From assembly GCA_023138975.1 (NCBI GenBank), contig JAGLON010000043.1, positions 47,677 to 111,676 of the forward strand: DNA of 64,000 bases, in the 5' to 3' direction. Made by a program: the position numbers and the translations under genes. This document shows positions 10,123-19,996 of this stretch, in pieces. The notes under the pieces were generated by a model, which ran no database searches, was not told the DNA's origin, and worked only from the letters and a program-made list of their open reading frames with translations. Source of the DNA: Candidatus Zixiibacteriota bacterium. GTDB taxonomy: Bacteria > Zixibacteria > MSB-5A5 > GN15 > JAAZOE01. Position 1 is the stretch's first letter. Each line of letters begins with the position of its first letter.

Positions 10123-11020
10123 ATACGCGCTTACCCGGATAATATCCGCGATTTTTCGAATACTACCGAGAAACGCGGCAATTATCCTCGGTGACAGAAT
10201 TGGGCGCGCCACTGATAACATTTGGCTTTCCCGCCATAAAGTAATAATTAATAATTTAAAAATCGCGTTTGGAGATTCGCTAGATGACGCCAAGCGCGAC
10301 GAAATAGCCCGCGATGTTTTTGGCAATATTGGAAAAACCCTGGCTGAAGTGAGCCGGTTCTCGATTACCTCGAAAGAAGAAACTCTCAAAACTGTAGGCT
10401 GTAAAAGTCTGGATGTGATTCAAGAAGTTATTGACTACGGTAAGGGAGGAATAATTACCGGAAGTCACTTTGGTAATTGGGAATTAGTGGGAGCATACCT
10501 TAACTTCTGTGAGTACCCGGTAGATTTCCTGGTTCGCAGTCAGCATAATAAACTGGTCGATAAGTACTTGACTGAATTGCGTAAAGCCAGCGGCGCCAGG
10601 GTTATTCAGTCGGACGAAAGCGGAGGGATGAAGGAAATTCTTCGAGCTTTAAAAAACAATCGTCAGATTTGTATGGTTTCCGATCAACATGCCGGTTCTC
10701 AAGGAATTATAATAAACTTTTTTGGCCGTCCGGTCTCTGTACCTCGTGCTCCGGCGACGCTGTCAGTGAGAACGGGCGCTCCTATCATTACTGGATATAT
10801 TCTCAGGAATGATGATAATACCCATTCTTGTGAATTTGAAAAGCCGCTTTACCCTGATATGGAGGCGGATAAAGACGAGGAAATCTACCGTCTGACAAAG
10901 ATTTATACAAATCGCATTGAAGCTTCTATTCGCGCTTATCCGTCATTCTGGTTATGGACTCACCGGCGCTTTAAATATAAGCCAGACACGAAACTATCAG
11001 AAGGTTCATTCGTAGAATAG
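10100..11020 (+). CDS. Lipid A biosynthesis acyltransferase (LpxL/HtrB-like)
   Basis: GSHFGNWELVGAYL, SDQHAGSQGIIINFFGRPVSVPRAPATLSVRTGAPI. Start moved to ATG 10100, downstream of the track start at 10049, to reduce overlap with the upstream gene. Confidence 0.87.
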   Translation: MKISHGIEYALTRIISAIFRILPRNAAIILGDRIGRATDNIWLSRHKVIINNLKIAFGDSLDDAKRDEIARDVFGNIGKTLAEVSRFSITSKEETLKTVGCKSLDVIQEVIDYGKGGIITGSHFGNWELVGAYLNFCEYPVDFLVRSQHNKLVDKYLTELRKASGARVIQSDESGGMKEILRALKNNRQICMVSDQHAGSQGIIINFFGRPVSVPRAPATLSVRTGAPIITGYILRNDDNTHSCEFEKPLYPDMEADKDEEIYRLTKIYTNRIEASIRAYPSFWLWTHRRFKYKPDTKLSEGSFVE

Positions 11021-11142
11021 TATGTGATGCAGGTGCAAGGTGGTTTGTGATGTCTAAAAGTCGTTTAATGCCGTTTGCGAAGTGAACGATTTCATTCTCC
11101 AATCCATACTTTTATAAGTTAGTTTGCACGAGAGAGGATAAC

Positions 11143-12387
11143 GTGAAAAAATATCTAATTATTGGCGGTGCGGTAGTTATCGTTATAATTGCGGTTATTC
11201 TGTTTAATATCGGCGGAGTAAGCGCGAATATCCCAACCACGAATGTGACCAAGGGCGACTTTATTGTATCTCTGTCCGAAAACGGACGCCTCGACGCAAT
11301 GCGTTCCATGACTCTTTCCGCTCCTCGAATTCGGGGCGGTCTTCAAATTGTAAAATTGGCCGATGAAGGCACGATGGTTAAAGAGGGCGATTTTATTGCT
11401 CAGTTTGATCCGACCGAACAGCAGAATAAACTACGGGATGCCAAAGCGGAATTGAAAATCGCTGAAGCCAATCTTGATCGTGCTAATGCGCAATTGGAGA
11501 TGGATCTCAAACAGCTTGAACTCGATCTTAAAAAATCGGAGCGAGTTTTTAGCGAAAGCCGTTCAGAAGCGCCGTTGATATTAAAAGAGGCTGAGATGGC
11601 TCTTGATCTTGCTCATCTGACTTTTGAGCAAAAAAGGCAAATATTAAAGGCTGATATTCAGAAAACGCAAGTTGAGGTTGATAAGGCAAATGATAAGAAA
11701 GACCAGGCCACACGTGATCTTGAGAAAATGACTTTAACCGCGCCGATTCCGGGGTTGGTTGTTTATTTGGAAATCTGGAAAGGCGGTTCAATGTCCAAGG
11801 TGCAGGAAGGGGATAATCCTTGGGGCGGACAGGGACTCGTGAATCTTCCTGATTTATCAACGATGATAGTGGAGACCACTGTTTCTGAGGTGGATGTTTC
11901 CAAAATTGAAAAAGGTCAGAAAGTAAATCTAACTTTGGACGCTATTCCCGGTCCGGTTTTCACAGGTACGGTAAATGATATCAGCACTCTTGCTCACCGT
12001 AAGGAGCGCGGTTCACAGATAAATGTATTTGACATTGAGGTTCTCATTGATTCAACTGACGAGCGATTGAAACCGGGGATGTCGGCTAAAGTCGATATTA
12101 TTACCGGTGAGTTCACCGATGTACTTTCAGTTCCGATTGAAGCGGTTTTTGATCGTGATGATACGACCATTGTTTATTCCAAAAGCGGTAAGGAAATACC
12201 GGTGGCTTTGGGGGTCCGCAACGATATGTCGGTGATTATATCATCCGGTCTCAATGAGGGCGATGAGATAAGTTTGCTTGATCCCAATCGAAAAATAGAG
12301 GACCAGCAATCACCACAGAATGAGTCCAAGAAAAGAACAAAGAAAAAAAGCAGTAGTTCACAAACAACGGTTATCATCGGGGGTTAA
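11143..12387 (+). CDS. Efflux periplasmic adaptor subunit (HlyD/MacA-like)
   Basis: N-terminal TM, coiled-coil hairpin, TLTAPIPGLVVYLEIWKGG and GMSAKVDIITGEFTDVLSVPIEAVF lipoyl/barrel motifs. Confidence 0.88.
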   Translation: MKKYLIIGGAVVIVIIAVILFNIGGVSANIPTTNVTKGDFIVSLSENGRLDAMRSMTLSAPRIRGGLQIVKLADEGTMVKEGDFIAQFDPTEQQNKLRDAKAELKIAEANLDRANAQLEMDLKQLELDLKKSERVFSESRSEAPLILKEAEMALDLAHLTFEQKRQILKADIQKTQVEVDKANDKKDQATRDLEKMTLTAPIPGLVVYLEIWKGGSMSKVQEGDNPWGGQGLVNLPDLSTMIVETTVSEVDVSKIEKGQKVNLTLDAIPGPVFTGTVNDISTLAHRKERGSQINVFDIEVLIDSTDERLKPGMSAKVDIITGEFTDVLSVPIEAVFDRDDTTIVYSKSGKEIPVALGVRNDMSVIISSGLNEGDEISLLDPNRKIEDQQSPQNESKKRTKKKSSSSQTTVIIGG

Positions 12388-13677
12388 GTGGATTACGCAA
12401 AAGTTACATCGGTCTCTATAGAGTCGCTCCTTTCTCATAAAATCCGAACGTTCCTGACGATGCTCGGAATCATTTTTGGAGTCGCCGCGGTTATTGCCAT
12501 GCTATCAATTGGCGAGGGCGCCAAACAGGATGCGCTGGAACAAATCGAAGTTCTCGGGATGAGCAACATTATCGTCGAAGGAGTCATTCCCGGTGATGAT
12601 GGCGGTTCGGATATTGTCGGCGGAAGATCTCCCGGTCTGAAAATTTCCGATGCGGAGAACTTGGCATTGTTTACCGGTTTGTTTGATCGCATAGTAATTA
12701 GCCAAATACTGGACGAAATGACCGTTTACTATTCTGATAAAGACGCTGCCTCTAAAGTTATTGCGACATCACCTTCCTATCTTGCGACAATGAACCTGAC
12801 CATGAAAGAAGGAATCTTCATCCGTCCGATTGATATCGAAGATAATACTCAGGTGTGTGCCATTGGAACGAACATCAAAAGTGAGTTGTTTTCTTTTAGT
12901 GACGCAATCGGCAAACAGATACGGATCCAGGATCTCTATTTTACTATTATTGGAGTCGTCGACGAAAAAAGTGTTGGCTCAACATCAATAGAGGGGATGG
13001 ACATTGGTAATATAAATGACAATATTTACATTCCAATTTCTGTCTGTCAAAAGAAGATTTATCGAAGCAGCGACTATGCGGCTTCTCGATCAGGTATGGG
13101 GAACGAGGCCGAATTACAGTTTAATCGAGATGAAATAGATCAGATTGTTCTTAAGGTCAAAGAGGGACAGGATATAACAACCGTAGCGGCATTGGTTGAG
13201 GATGTCATGAGCCGCCGTCACCGGGAGGTTCCGGATTTTAAGGTTATCATCCCTGAAGCGCTTTTGGCGCAGAGCCAGGCGACTCAGCGGATTTTTAATA
13301 TAGTCATGGGAGCTATCGCCGGAATATCTTTATTAGTTGGCGGTATCGGCATCATGAATATCATGCTCGCATCGGTTCTTGAACGGACTCGCGAGATAGG
13401 CATTCGGCGGGCGGTCGGAGCGTCACAGATGGATATCATGAGCCAATTTTTGATTGAAGCCGTGATGATTTGCCTGATCGGGTGCATCATAGGTGTTGGT
13501 GCCGGACTGGGGTTGGCCAAAGGGATTTCGACTTACGCCGACTGGCGGACGATTATTTCTTATTTTTCAATATTTTTAGCGGTTGGTGTTTCTACTGCGG
13601 TAGGACTTGTATTCGGATTTTTCCCGGCCAAAAAAGCGGCGGCATTGGATGTTATCGAATCCCTTCGATATGAATAA
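12388..13677 (+). CDS. ABC transporter permease, MacB/FtsX type (no ATPase domain)
   Basis: LSHKIRTFLTMLGIIFGVAAVIAMLSIGEGAK; ISLLVGGIGIMNIMLASVLERTREIGIRRAVGAS; GTG start. Confidence 0.92.
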   Translation: MDYAKVTSVSIESLLSHKIRTFLTMLGIIFGVAAVIAMLSIGEGAKQDALEQIEVLGMSNIIVEGVIPGDDGGSDIVGGRSPGLKISDAENLALFTGLFDRIVISQILDEMTVYYSDKDAASKVIATSPSYLATMNLTMKEGIFIRPIDIEDNTQVCAIGTNIKSELFSFSDAIGKQIRIQDLYFTIIGVVDEKSVGSTSIEGMDIGNINDNIYIPISVCQKKIYRSSDYAASRSGMGNEAELQFNRDEIDQIVLKVKEGQDITTVAALVEDVMSRRHREVPDFKVIIPEALLAQSQATQRIFNIVMGAIAGISLLVGGIGIMNIMLASVLERTREIGIRRAVGASQMDIMSQFLIEAVMICLIGCIIGVGAGLGLAKGISTYADWRTIISYFSIFLAVGVSTAVGLVFGFFPAKKAAALDVIESLRYE

Positions 13678-13689
13678 CTTGGAGATACT

Positions 13690-15198
13690 ATGCGAAGCAT
13701 ATTAACTATAAATTTCTTTGTCCTTATCTTACTGTTCACTTTTTCCAGCGTTTTTGCTCAGGAAATAACTCTTGAAGAAACATTGACCCGTTTATTGGAC
13801 AGCAGTACCCGGGGACAAATCATCAAAGGCCAGTTCGAAGTATCTGAAGCTAAATTCAATGCGGAAAAAATCGGGTATTATTTGCCGGAGATTTCGCTCA
13901 AATCGACAATACCATCCATTACAGAATTTGAAAGATTCGGTCGTATCGGAAGTATTCAGGATCCGTTAGTCTATACGTCTCGAACATCTTCCAGATTGTC
14001 AAACATCGAATTAAAACAAAAGATTGTAACAGGGGGCGATCTGTCAATCACCGGTAACTATGTTTGGAGTGATTATAAGGCTCCAAACCAATTTGTTTAT
14101 ACCGACGGTCAATATATTGTTCCCTCTCGAACCAAGACTACTGGGAGTAACATAAGACTTGCGCTGTCGCATCCAATCTTTAACACTTCATCTACACGTT
14201 CGGCCTATAATTCGGCACGCGACAATTTGCAGCAAGCGCAGATACAATGGCTGGTTGATCAGGCCGAGTTAAAGAAAGAGGGAGTCACTAAATATATTGA
14301 TTTGCTTGTAGCTGATTTAGATAAAGATATTGCCAAGAACAATAGCATGAAAGCTGACATTGTAACTCATTGGGATTCCGTCATGTATGCCGATAGTGTG
14401 CTGACTGAAGAGAAATATGTTGAAAGTAAATCAGACCGTTTAGAGAAAAAGTTGGCTTTATATGACACTGAAGCTTCTTACGAAGAAAAGCTTAGTGAAT
14501 TCAAACATATACTTGACTTAAAAGCTTCCCAGGCTGTAACTCTTTCTGTACCGTCAACACCGGCATTGCCAACGGCAAGCAGAACTCAATGGCTGAAGGC
14601 TAATGCAGAATTTTCGAGTGAAACACTTTTAGCTAAAAAGAAGATGGAAATCTCAGAACGGGAATTAAAAAACACTCGCACAGGTGGTGGGTTAAACGGA
14701 TCGGTAAATCTTTCATATGAAATAGGTGATGAGGAAACTGATTATTCAAAGACCCTTGTTATACCTGAACAAAATGTTGACACTACTTTTACAAGTTTTA
14801 CAAAAAACCCTACATCAGACTGGCGGATTTCACTGGAATTATCGTATCCTCTCTGGGACGGCGGTGCCTCAAAAGCTAATGTCCGATCAAGTGAACTGGC
14901 GTATGAATCTTCTCGTTTGGAATACCTTGCCGCTCAACGCAATGCTAAAACCAAGATGGAAATCGCTATTAAGCGAATGGAAATCAACTCTTCCAAGCTC
15001 CAGTTACTCGAAGATGAACTTGTTCTGGCCGAAAAGAAACTCCAGGATGCGCAAGATAAATTCGAGGAAGGCATAATTTCTGAAAGCACTCTGCTTGAAA
15101 ATCGTGTATATTATCTCGAAGCGGCCAAGAGTCGTTTAACGACATTGAAGAATTATTATCACGATTTGATCGATTTGGAAAAAACGGAAACTCCGTAA
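13690..15198 (+). CDS. TolC-family outer membrane efflux protein
   Basis: Signal peptide; two long alpha-hairpin OEP repeats (ELSYPLWDGGASKANVRSSELAYESSRLEYLAAQRNAKTKMEIAIKRME...). Confidence 0.88.
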   Translation: MRSILTINFFVLILLFTFSSVFAQEITLEETLTRLLDSSTRGQIIKGQFEVSEAKFNAEKIGYYLPEISLKSTIPSITEFERFGRIGSIQDPLVYTSRTSSRLSNIELKQKIVTGGDLSITGNYVWSDYKAPNQFVYTDGQYIVPSRTKTTGSNIRLALSHPIFNTSSTRSAYNSARDNLQQAQIQWLVDQAELKKEGVTKYIDLLVADLDKDIAKNNSMKADIVTHWDSVMYADSVLTEEKYVESKSDRLEKKLALYDTEASYEEKLSEFKHILDLKASQAVTLSVPSTPALPTASRTQWLKANAEFSSETLLAKKKMEISERELKNTRTGGGLNGSVNLSYEIGDEETDYSKTLVIPEQNVDTTFTSFTKNPTSDWRISLELSYPLWDGGASKANVRSSELAYESSRLEYLAAQRNAKTKMEIAIKRMEINSSKLQLLEDELVLAEKKLQDAQDKFEEGIISESTLLENRVYYLEAAKSRLTTLKNYYHDLIDLEKTETP

Positions 15199-16218
15199 AT
15201 GAAGCTTATCGTCAGGGCGCCTAACTGGGTCGGCGATGCCGTAATGGCCTTAACGACTCTGGATAAAATTAAATCTATTATGACGTGTGCCGAGACGGTT
15301 ACGGTCATGGCTCGCAAAGCAACCTCTCCACTATTTAAAAATCATCCCGATGTTGATGAAATTATAAAAATCGATGACAAGTGCAATCCTTTTCTGGGCA
15401 CTAAGCGGTCGGCTGGTTTAATTAAAGCCGAAAAATTTGATGTGGGATTAATTCTTCCGCCGTCACTGTCGGCGGCCTTGATATTTAAATTAGGCAATGT
15501 CTCTAAACGATTTGGCTACGCTACCGACAAGCGGTCGCTTTTATTGACTCGTGCCATTGAAGAACCGGCGGAAGCTATGCACCGGGTAGAAAAATATATT
15601 TACCTGCTGGAAAAAATATCCGGAAAGAAAATCAAGAGTCATAATCCGACCGTGTATTTGTCCCACGATGATATTTCTGCCGGAGCGGAAGATTTGAAAC
15701 AGGCCGGATTGAATTATGAAGACAAATATATCGCCATTGCGCCTCGTGCTATCGGAGAATCTCGCCGATGGGGAAGCAATAAATACGGGCAACTGGCTGT
15801 GCGATTATCTGAAAAGTATACAGTCAAAGTATTTTTAGTCGGAACTGCCAATGATTCTGATACGGCCGAGGAAATAAGGGCAATTGCTCCCGATACTATC
15901 GTCAATCTTTGCGGACAGACGTCACTCATGTCGGCGGCCGCTATTTTATCATTCGCGAAACTGTTTGTAGGAAATGATTCCGGGCTGGCTCATCTGGCGG
16001 GTGGAGTTAAATGCCCTCTGGTAGTTTTATCCGGGGCTGATAATCCTCAAGAAACCTCTCCGATGTGCGATGATAAGACCGTAATTATAAAAGATATTGA
16101 TTGTATCAGTTGCGTGAAAAACAAATGCCGTAATAAGGGCGAAGAGTTCATGCTGTGCATGAAACTCATAACGGTTGATGAGGTGTTCGATGCCGCGTCA
16201 AAACGTATTAAAATATAA
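15199..16218 (+). CDS. waaF: Glycosyltransferase family 9, heptosyltransferase II-like
   Basis: MKLIVRAPNWVGDAVMALTTLDKIK; RWGSNKYGQLAVRLSEKY; FVGNDSGLAHLAGGVKCPLVVLSGADNPQETSP. Confidence 0.88.
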   Translation: MKLIVRAPNWVGDAVMALTTLDKIKSIMTCAETVTVMARKATSPLFKNHPDVDEIIKIDDKCNPFLGTKRSAGLIKAEKFDVGLILPPSLSAALIFKLGNVSKRFGYATDKRSLLLTRAIEEPAEAMHRVEKYIYLLEKISGKKIKSHNPTVYLSHDDISAGAEDLKQAGLNYEDKYIAIAPRAIGESRRWGSNKYGQLAVRLSEKYTVKVFLVGTANDSDTAEEIRAIAPDTIVNLCGQTSLMSAAAILSFAKLFVGNDSGLAHLAGGVKCPLVVLSGADNPQETSPMCDDKTVIIKDIDCISCVKNKCRNKGEEFMLCMKLITVDEVFDAASKRIKI

Positions 16219-16938
16219 AATCGGCGTGATCGGATCGATAAACCGGGATACTATTTATCAGGTCGATGGCAATAAAATAGAGTCATGGGGCGGAGCACTC
16301 TACAATTTAGCTTACATGAATAAAAACAATGCTCTGAAGATCTATCCTGTCGCCAATATCGGTAGAGACAGCTACAAGCAGATAATTAAAATTGTCCAGA
16401 GTATGAAAAACATATCCACCGAGCATCTGAAAAAAGTTTCCGAGCCAAACAATCACTGTTTTCTGCATTATCATAATCAATCGCACAAATGCGAAATATT
16501 AAAGGGCGGAGTGCCTCAGATTAAATATAATCAGGTAAAACCGCTTCTGGATTGTGATGCGATACTGGTTAATTTTATTTCCGGACGAGATATAAAACTG
16601 CCGGCGCTTGAGAAATTGCGAGCGAATTATACCGGTATGATCTATATGGATATTCATTCGCTCTGGAGTTTTTTACCAATCAATTAATCCGGGCAAATTG
16701 CTTGATAATAACACTGGGCAAGGATGGCTCTCTACTTGTTTATAACAGAATGTTTCCGAGAACTCGTAAGATTGCGCCGGTTAAAGTAAATAAAGTATAT
16801 GATACCACCGGATGCGGTGACACCTTCGCAGCCGGATTTTTAACGGAATACATAAAGACGAAAAGCTACATTAAAGCAGGGAAACAGGCCAACAATATGG
16901 CGGCGTCACGCTGTCGAGTAAAGGGCAAGATGTTTTGA
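16190..16938 (+). pseudogene. Decayed PfkB-family sugar kinase (frameshift plus apparent internal deletion)
   Basis: ORFs 16175-16687 (IGVIGSINRDTIYQVDG...SWGGALYNLAYM) and 16702-16938 (LIITLGKDGSLLVY...VYDTTGCGDTFAAGFL) are the two halves of one PfkB kinase in different frames. Their sum is shorter than a normal ~300-aa kinase. Confidence 0.75.
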
Positions 16939-17023
16939 GGGTAACCTGTAATGTGACTTGACCAGAATGTAAGAAACTCGTACGTTGTTCATTCGTACTA
17001 TATTGTCATATCGTGGAGGTTAG

Positions 17024-18466
17024 ATGAAGAATAAACTCAAACAATGTATCAAACTGTTAAAATCCAAAGGTGTCGATTATGCCGACTGCCGTTATGTGCG
17101 CAAGGAAGTTGAAAACATCCGCGTGTCAAACGGCAACGTCGATATGCTGGCGCGCGATCTTGATGTCGGCGTTGGAATTCGCGTACTCGTCAACGGTGCC
17201 TGGGGATTTGCCGCAACTTCGGTTTTAACAGCCGGGGATTTGAAGGCAACGGCGGTTAAGGCGATTCAGATTGCCAAAGCATCGGCGATGACTCAGCGGG
17301 TAAAAGTTGTTCTGGCTGAGCAGAAAGCCTACAAAGATTATTACAAGACCCCCTGCAAAAAAGATCCGTTTGCTGTTCCAACCGACGACAAACTGAATCT
17401 GCTGGTAACAATCTCAGAAAAACTCAAGCAGGAGAAAAAGATTCAACGAGCCGAATCAAATCTGGGGTTTTTCAAAATCAATAAGTTGTTTGTCTCGACC
17501 GAAGGGGCAGAGATTGAACAGGATATCATTGAATCCGGCGGCGGTTTCTATGTCATTGCTTTTGATGGTAAAGAAGTCCACAAGCGGTCGTATCCCAATT
17601 CATTCGGCGGCGATTTCGCTACTCGCGGATATGAATATGTCGAAGGCCTGGACTTGCTGAATCATACCGATCAAACGGTCGATGAGGCGCTCCAGCTTCT
17701 CAAAGCCAAACCGTGTCCTGATACTACTGCCGATATTATTATTTGCGGCTCTCAGATGGCTCTCCAGGTGCATGAATCCTGCGGTCATCCGACTGAGCTC
17801 GATAGAGTACTCGGTACCGAGATTTCACTCGCAGGCGGTTCATTTATGCAGCCTGAGCTGTTACGAAAGCTTAAATACGGCTCGAAGATTGTCAACATCA
17901 ATGCCGATGCTACAATTCCGGGAGGACTCGGGAGCTTTGGTTATGACGATGAGGGTGTTAAAGCTCAGCGCAAACCGATTATTAAAGATGGCATGTTTGT
18001 CGGTTACTTGACCAGCCGGGAGACGGCTCCTGTTATAAAGAAAAAATCAAACGGCACGATGCGGGCTGATGGCTGGAACCGTATTCCGTTAATTCGTATG
18101 ACAAATCATAATCTGGAACCGGGCAAATGGGAACTGGATGATCTTATCAAAGATACCCGCAAGGGAATCTTTATGGGCACCAATAAGAGTTGGTCGATTG
18201 ATGACAAACGGCTGAATTTCCAATTTGGCGGAGAATGCGCCTGGGAAATTAAAAACGGTAAGCTGGGACAGATGTATAAAAACCCGGTCTATACCGGAAT
18301 CACTCCGGAATTTTGGAATTCCTGCGATGCCATATGCAATAAGAATCATTGGCATATCTGGGGTATTCCGAATTGCGGTAAGGGAGAACCGATGCAGACG
18401 GCGCATGTCGCTCACGGCGTTGCTCCCACCCGATTTAGAAACGTTAAAGTGGGGGTGAGCAAATGA
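17024..18466 (+). CDS. tldD: TldD metallopeptidase subunit
   Basis: Metal motif HESCGHPTELDRVLGTEISLAGGSFM; NVKVGVSK C-terminus; paired with tldE. Confidence 0.9.
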   Translation: MKNKLKQCIKLLKSKGVDYADCRYVRKEVENIRVSNGNVDMLARDLDVGVGIRVLVNGAWGFAATSVLTAGDLKATAVKAIQIAKASAMTQRVKVVLAEQKAYKDYYKTPCKKDPFAVPTDDKLNLLVTISEKLKQEKKIQRAESNLGFFKINKLFVSTEGAEIEQDIIESGGGFYVIAFDGKEVHKRSYPNSFGGDFATRGYEYVEGLDLLNHTDQTVDEALQLLKAKPCPDTTADIIICGSQMALQVHESCGHPTELDRVLGTEISLAGGSFMQPELLRKLKYGSKIVNINADATIPGGLGSFGYDDEGVKAQRKPIIKDGMFVGYLTSRETAPVIKKKSNGTMRADGWNRIPLIRMTNHNLEPGKWELDDLIKDTRKGIFMGTNKSWSIDDKRLNFQFGGECAWEIKNGKLGQMYKNPVYTGITPEFWNSCDAICNKNHWHIWGIPNCGKGEPMQTAHVAHGVAPTRFRNVKVGVSK

Positions 18467-19815
18467 TTGGTAAAAAGAAATTACTCGCGACTCTGAATAA
18501 AGTGCTTGGCAAGTCCAAAGCTGACGAGACTGAGATTGTCTTTTCCGGTAACGAATCGGGATTGACCCGGTACGCTAATTCTGAGATACATCAGAATGTT
18601 TTCGAGAAAAACTCGAAGATTTTGTTCAAATCAGTTATTGGTAAAAAAATAGGCGTAGCTTCGACCAATTCTCTGGTCATGTCTGATTTGATCAAGACTA
18701 TGAATGATAGCTTTGAAATTGCCGTCAACCAGCCGGAAAATCCGGGCTATCCGGGGCTGGCCGGACCGGCAAAATATAAGACTATCAATACCTATAACGA
18801 GAAAACGGCTAAATTTACTCCAAATGATAGAGCTAAAATCGTAAAGAAAATGATAGCTATATCGGACAAGAAAAAGTTTGATTTGGCTGGAGCCTTTTCT
18901 ACTTCATCGGGTGAACTGGCGGTTGTGAATTCCAAAGGTGTTAAGGCTTATCAGAAGTTTACAACGGCGACAGTTAATCTTATTGCTATGTCTGATACAT
19001 CATCAGGATATGCCGCCGGAACTGCTCGTAAGGTCAGTGACTTAAACTTTGTAAAACTCGCTAACCGTGCCGTTGAAAAATGCGATGTTTCACAGAACCC
19101 GATTTCTATCGAACCGGGAACATACGAAGTTATCCTTGAGCCGGAAGCGTTTGCCGCGCTTCTTGAATGGATGAATTATATCGGCTTCGGCTCGAAAGCA
19201 TTTGACCAGAAAACCTCTTTCCTGGCTGGGAAAGTTGGCAAGAAGGTCACCTCGGAGATGATTACTATTGTCGATGATGCGCTTGATACGACCTCGATTG
19301 CATTCCCATTTGATTTTGAAGGTGTTCCTAAAAAGCGGGTGCCGATTATTCAAAAGGGTGTGGTCAAGGGAGTCGTCTATGACCGGATGGCAGGGAAGAA
19401 GGCCAAAAGGAAATCAACCGGGCACGGCCTCACTCCGGATCAGTCAAACGAAGGAGCCATTCCTCTCAATCTCGTCATCTCGGGCGGCAAAGCCAAGCGA
19501 GATAAAATGATTGAAAAGGTCAAGAAGGGAATCTTGATTACCCGTTTCCATTATATAAACGGGTTTATCGATACTCCCAACGCTGTCCTGACCGGAATGA
19601 CCAGAGACGGTACTTTCCTGATTAAAAATGGTAAGATTGTCGGCGGTATCAAGAATTTGCGATTTACCGATCGTATGCTTGATTCGTTTAAAACCGCCGT
19701 TGCGGTTTCGAAAGAGCGGGATCTGGTAGCTTCGTGGTGGAGCGCAGTGGGCTGTACAAAAGCTCCGACGATTCACCTGAAGAAATTCAAGTTCACCGGC
19801 AAAACTGAGTTCTAA
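18463..19815 (+). CDS. tldE: TldE/PmbA subunit
   Basis: TldD/PmbA fold: ETEIVFSGNESGLTRYANSEIHQN; VYDRMAGKKAKRKSTGHGLTPDQ; 4-nt overlap with tldD. Confidence 0.9.
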   Translation: MIGKKKLLATLNKVLGKSKADETEIVFSGNESGLTRYANSEIHQNVFEKNSKILFKSVIGKKIGVASTNSLVMSDLIKTMNDSFEIAVNQPENPGYPGLAGPAKYKTINTYNEKTAKFTPNDRAKIVKKMIAISDKKKFDLAGAFSTSSGELAVVNSKGVKAYQKFTTATVNLIAMSDTSSGYAAGTARKVSDLNFVKLANRAVEKCDVSQNPISIEPGTYEVILEPEAFAALLEWMNYIGFGSKAFDQKTSFLAGKVGKKVTSEMITIVDDALDTTSIAFPFDFEGVPKKRVPIIQKGVVKGVVYDRMAGKKAKRKSTGHGLTPDQSNEGAIPLNLVISGGKAKRDKMIEKVKKGILITRFHYINGFIDTPNAVLTGMTRDGTFLIKNGKIVGGIKNLRFTDRMLDSFKTAVAVSKERDLVASWWSAVGCTKAPTIHLKKFKFTGKTEF

Positions 19816-19838
19816 ACTAAAACTCAAATATCTTTGTA

Positions 19839-19930
19839 GGGCAGGTCCCCAATAGGGACCTGCCCTTTAATGGTGCCCCAAGTCTATAGACTTGGGGAGA
19901 GATATCATACCCCAACCCTAAAGGGTTGGG
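19839..19930. repeat. Three consecutive perfect hairpins (REP/BIME-like intergenic element)
   Basis: GGGCAGGTCCC-CAATA-GGGACCTGCCC (19839-19865); palindrome CCCCAAGTCTATAGACTTGGGG (19876-19897); CCCAACCCT-AA-AGGGTTGGG (19911-19930). Confidence 0.75.
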
Positions 19931-19996
19931 CCACCGGGTAGAAGAGGACGTCTGCTGTCCACAGTTATCGCTTAGACCAAATAGTAAGGTTTTTAT

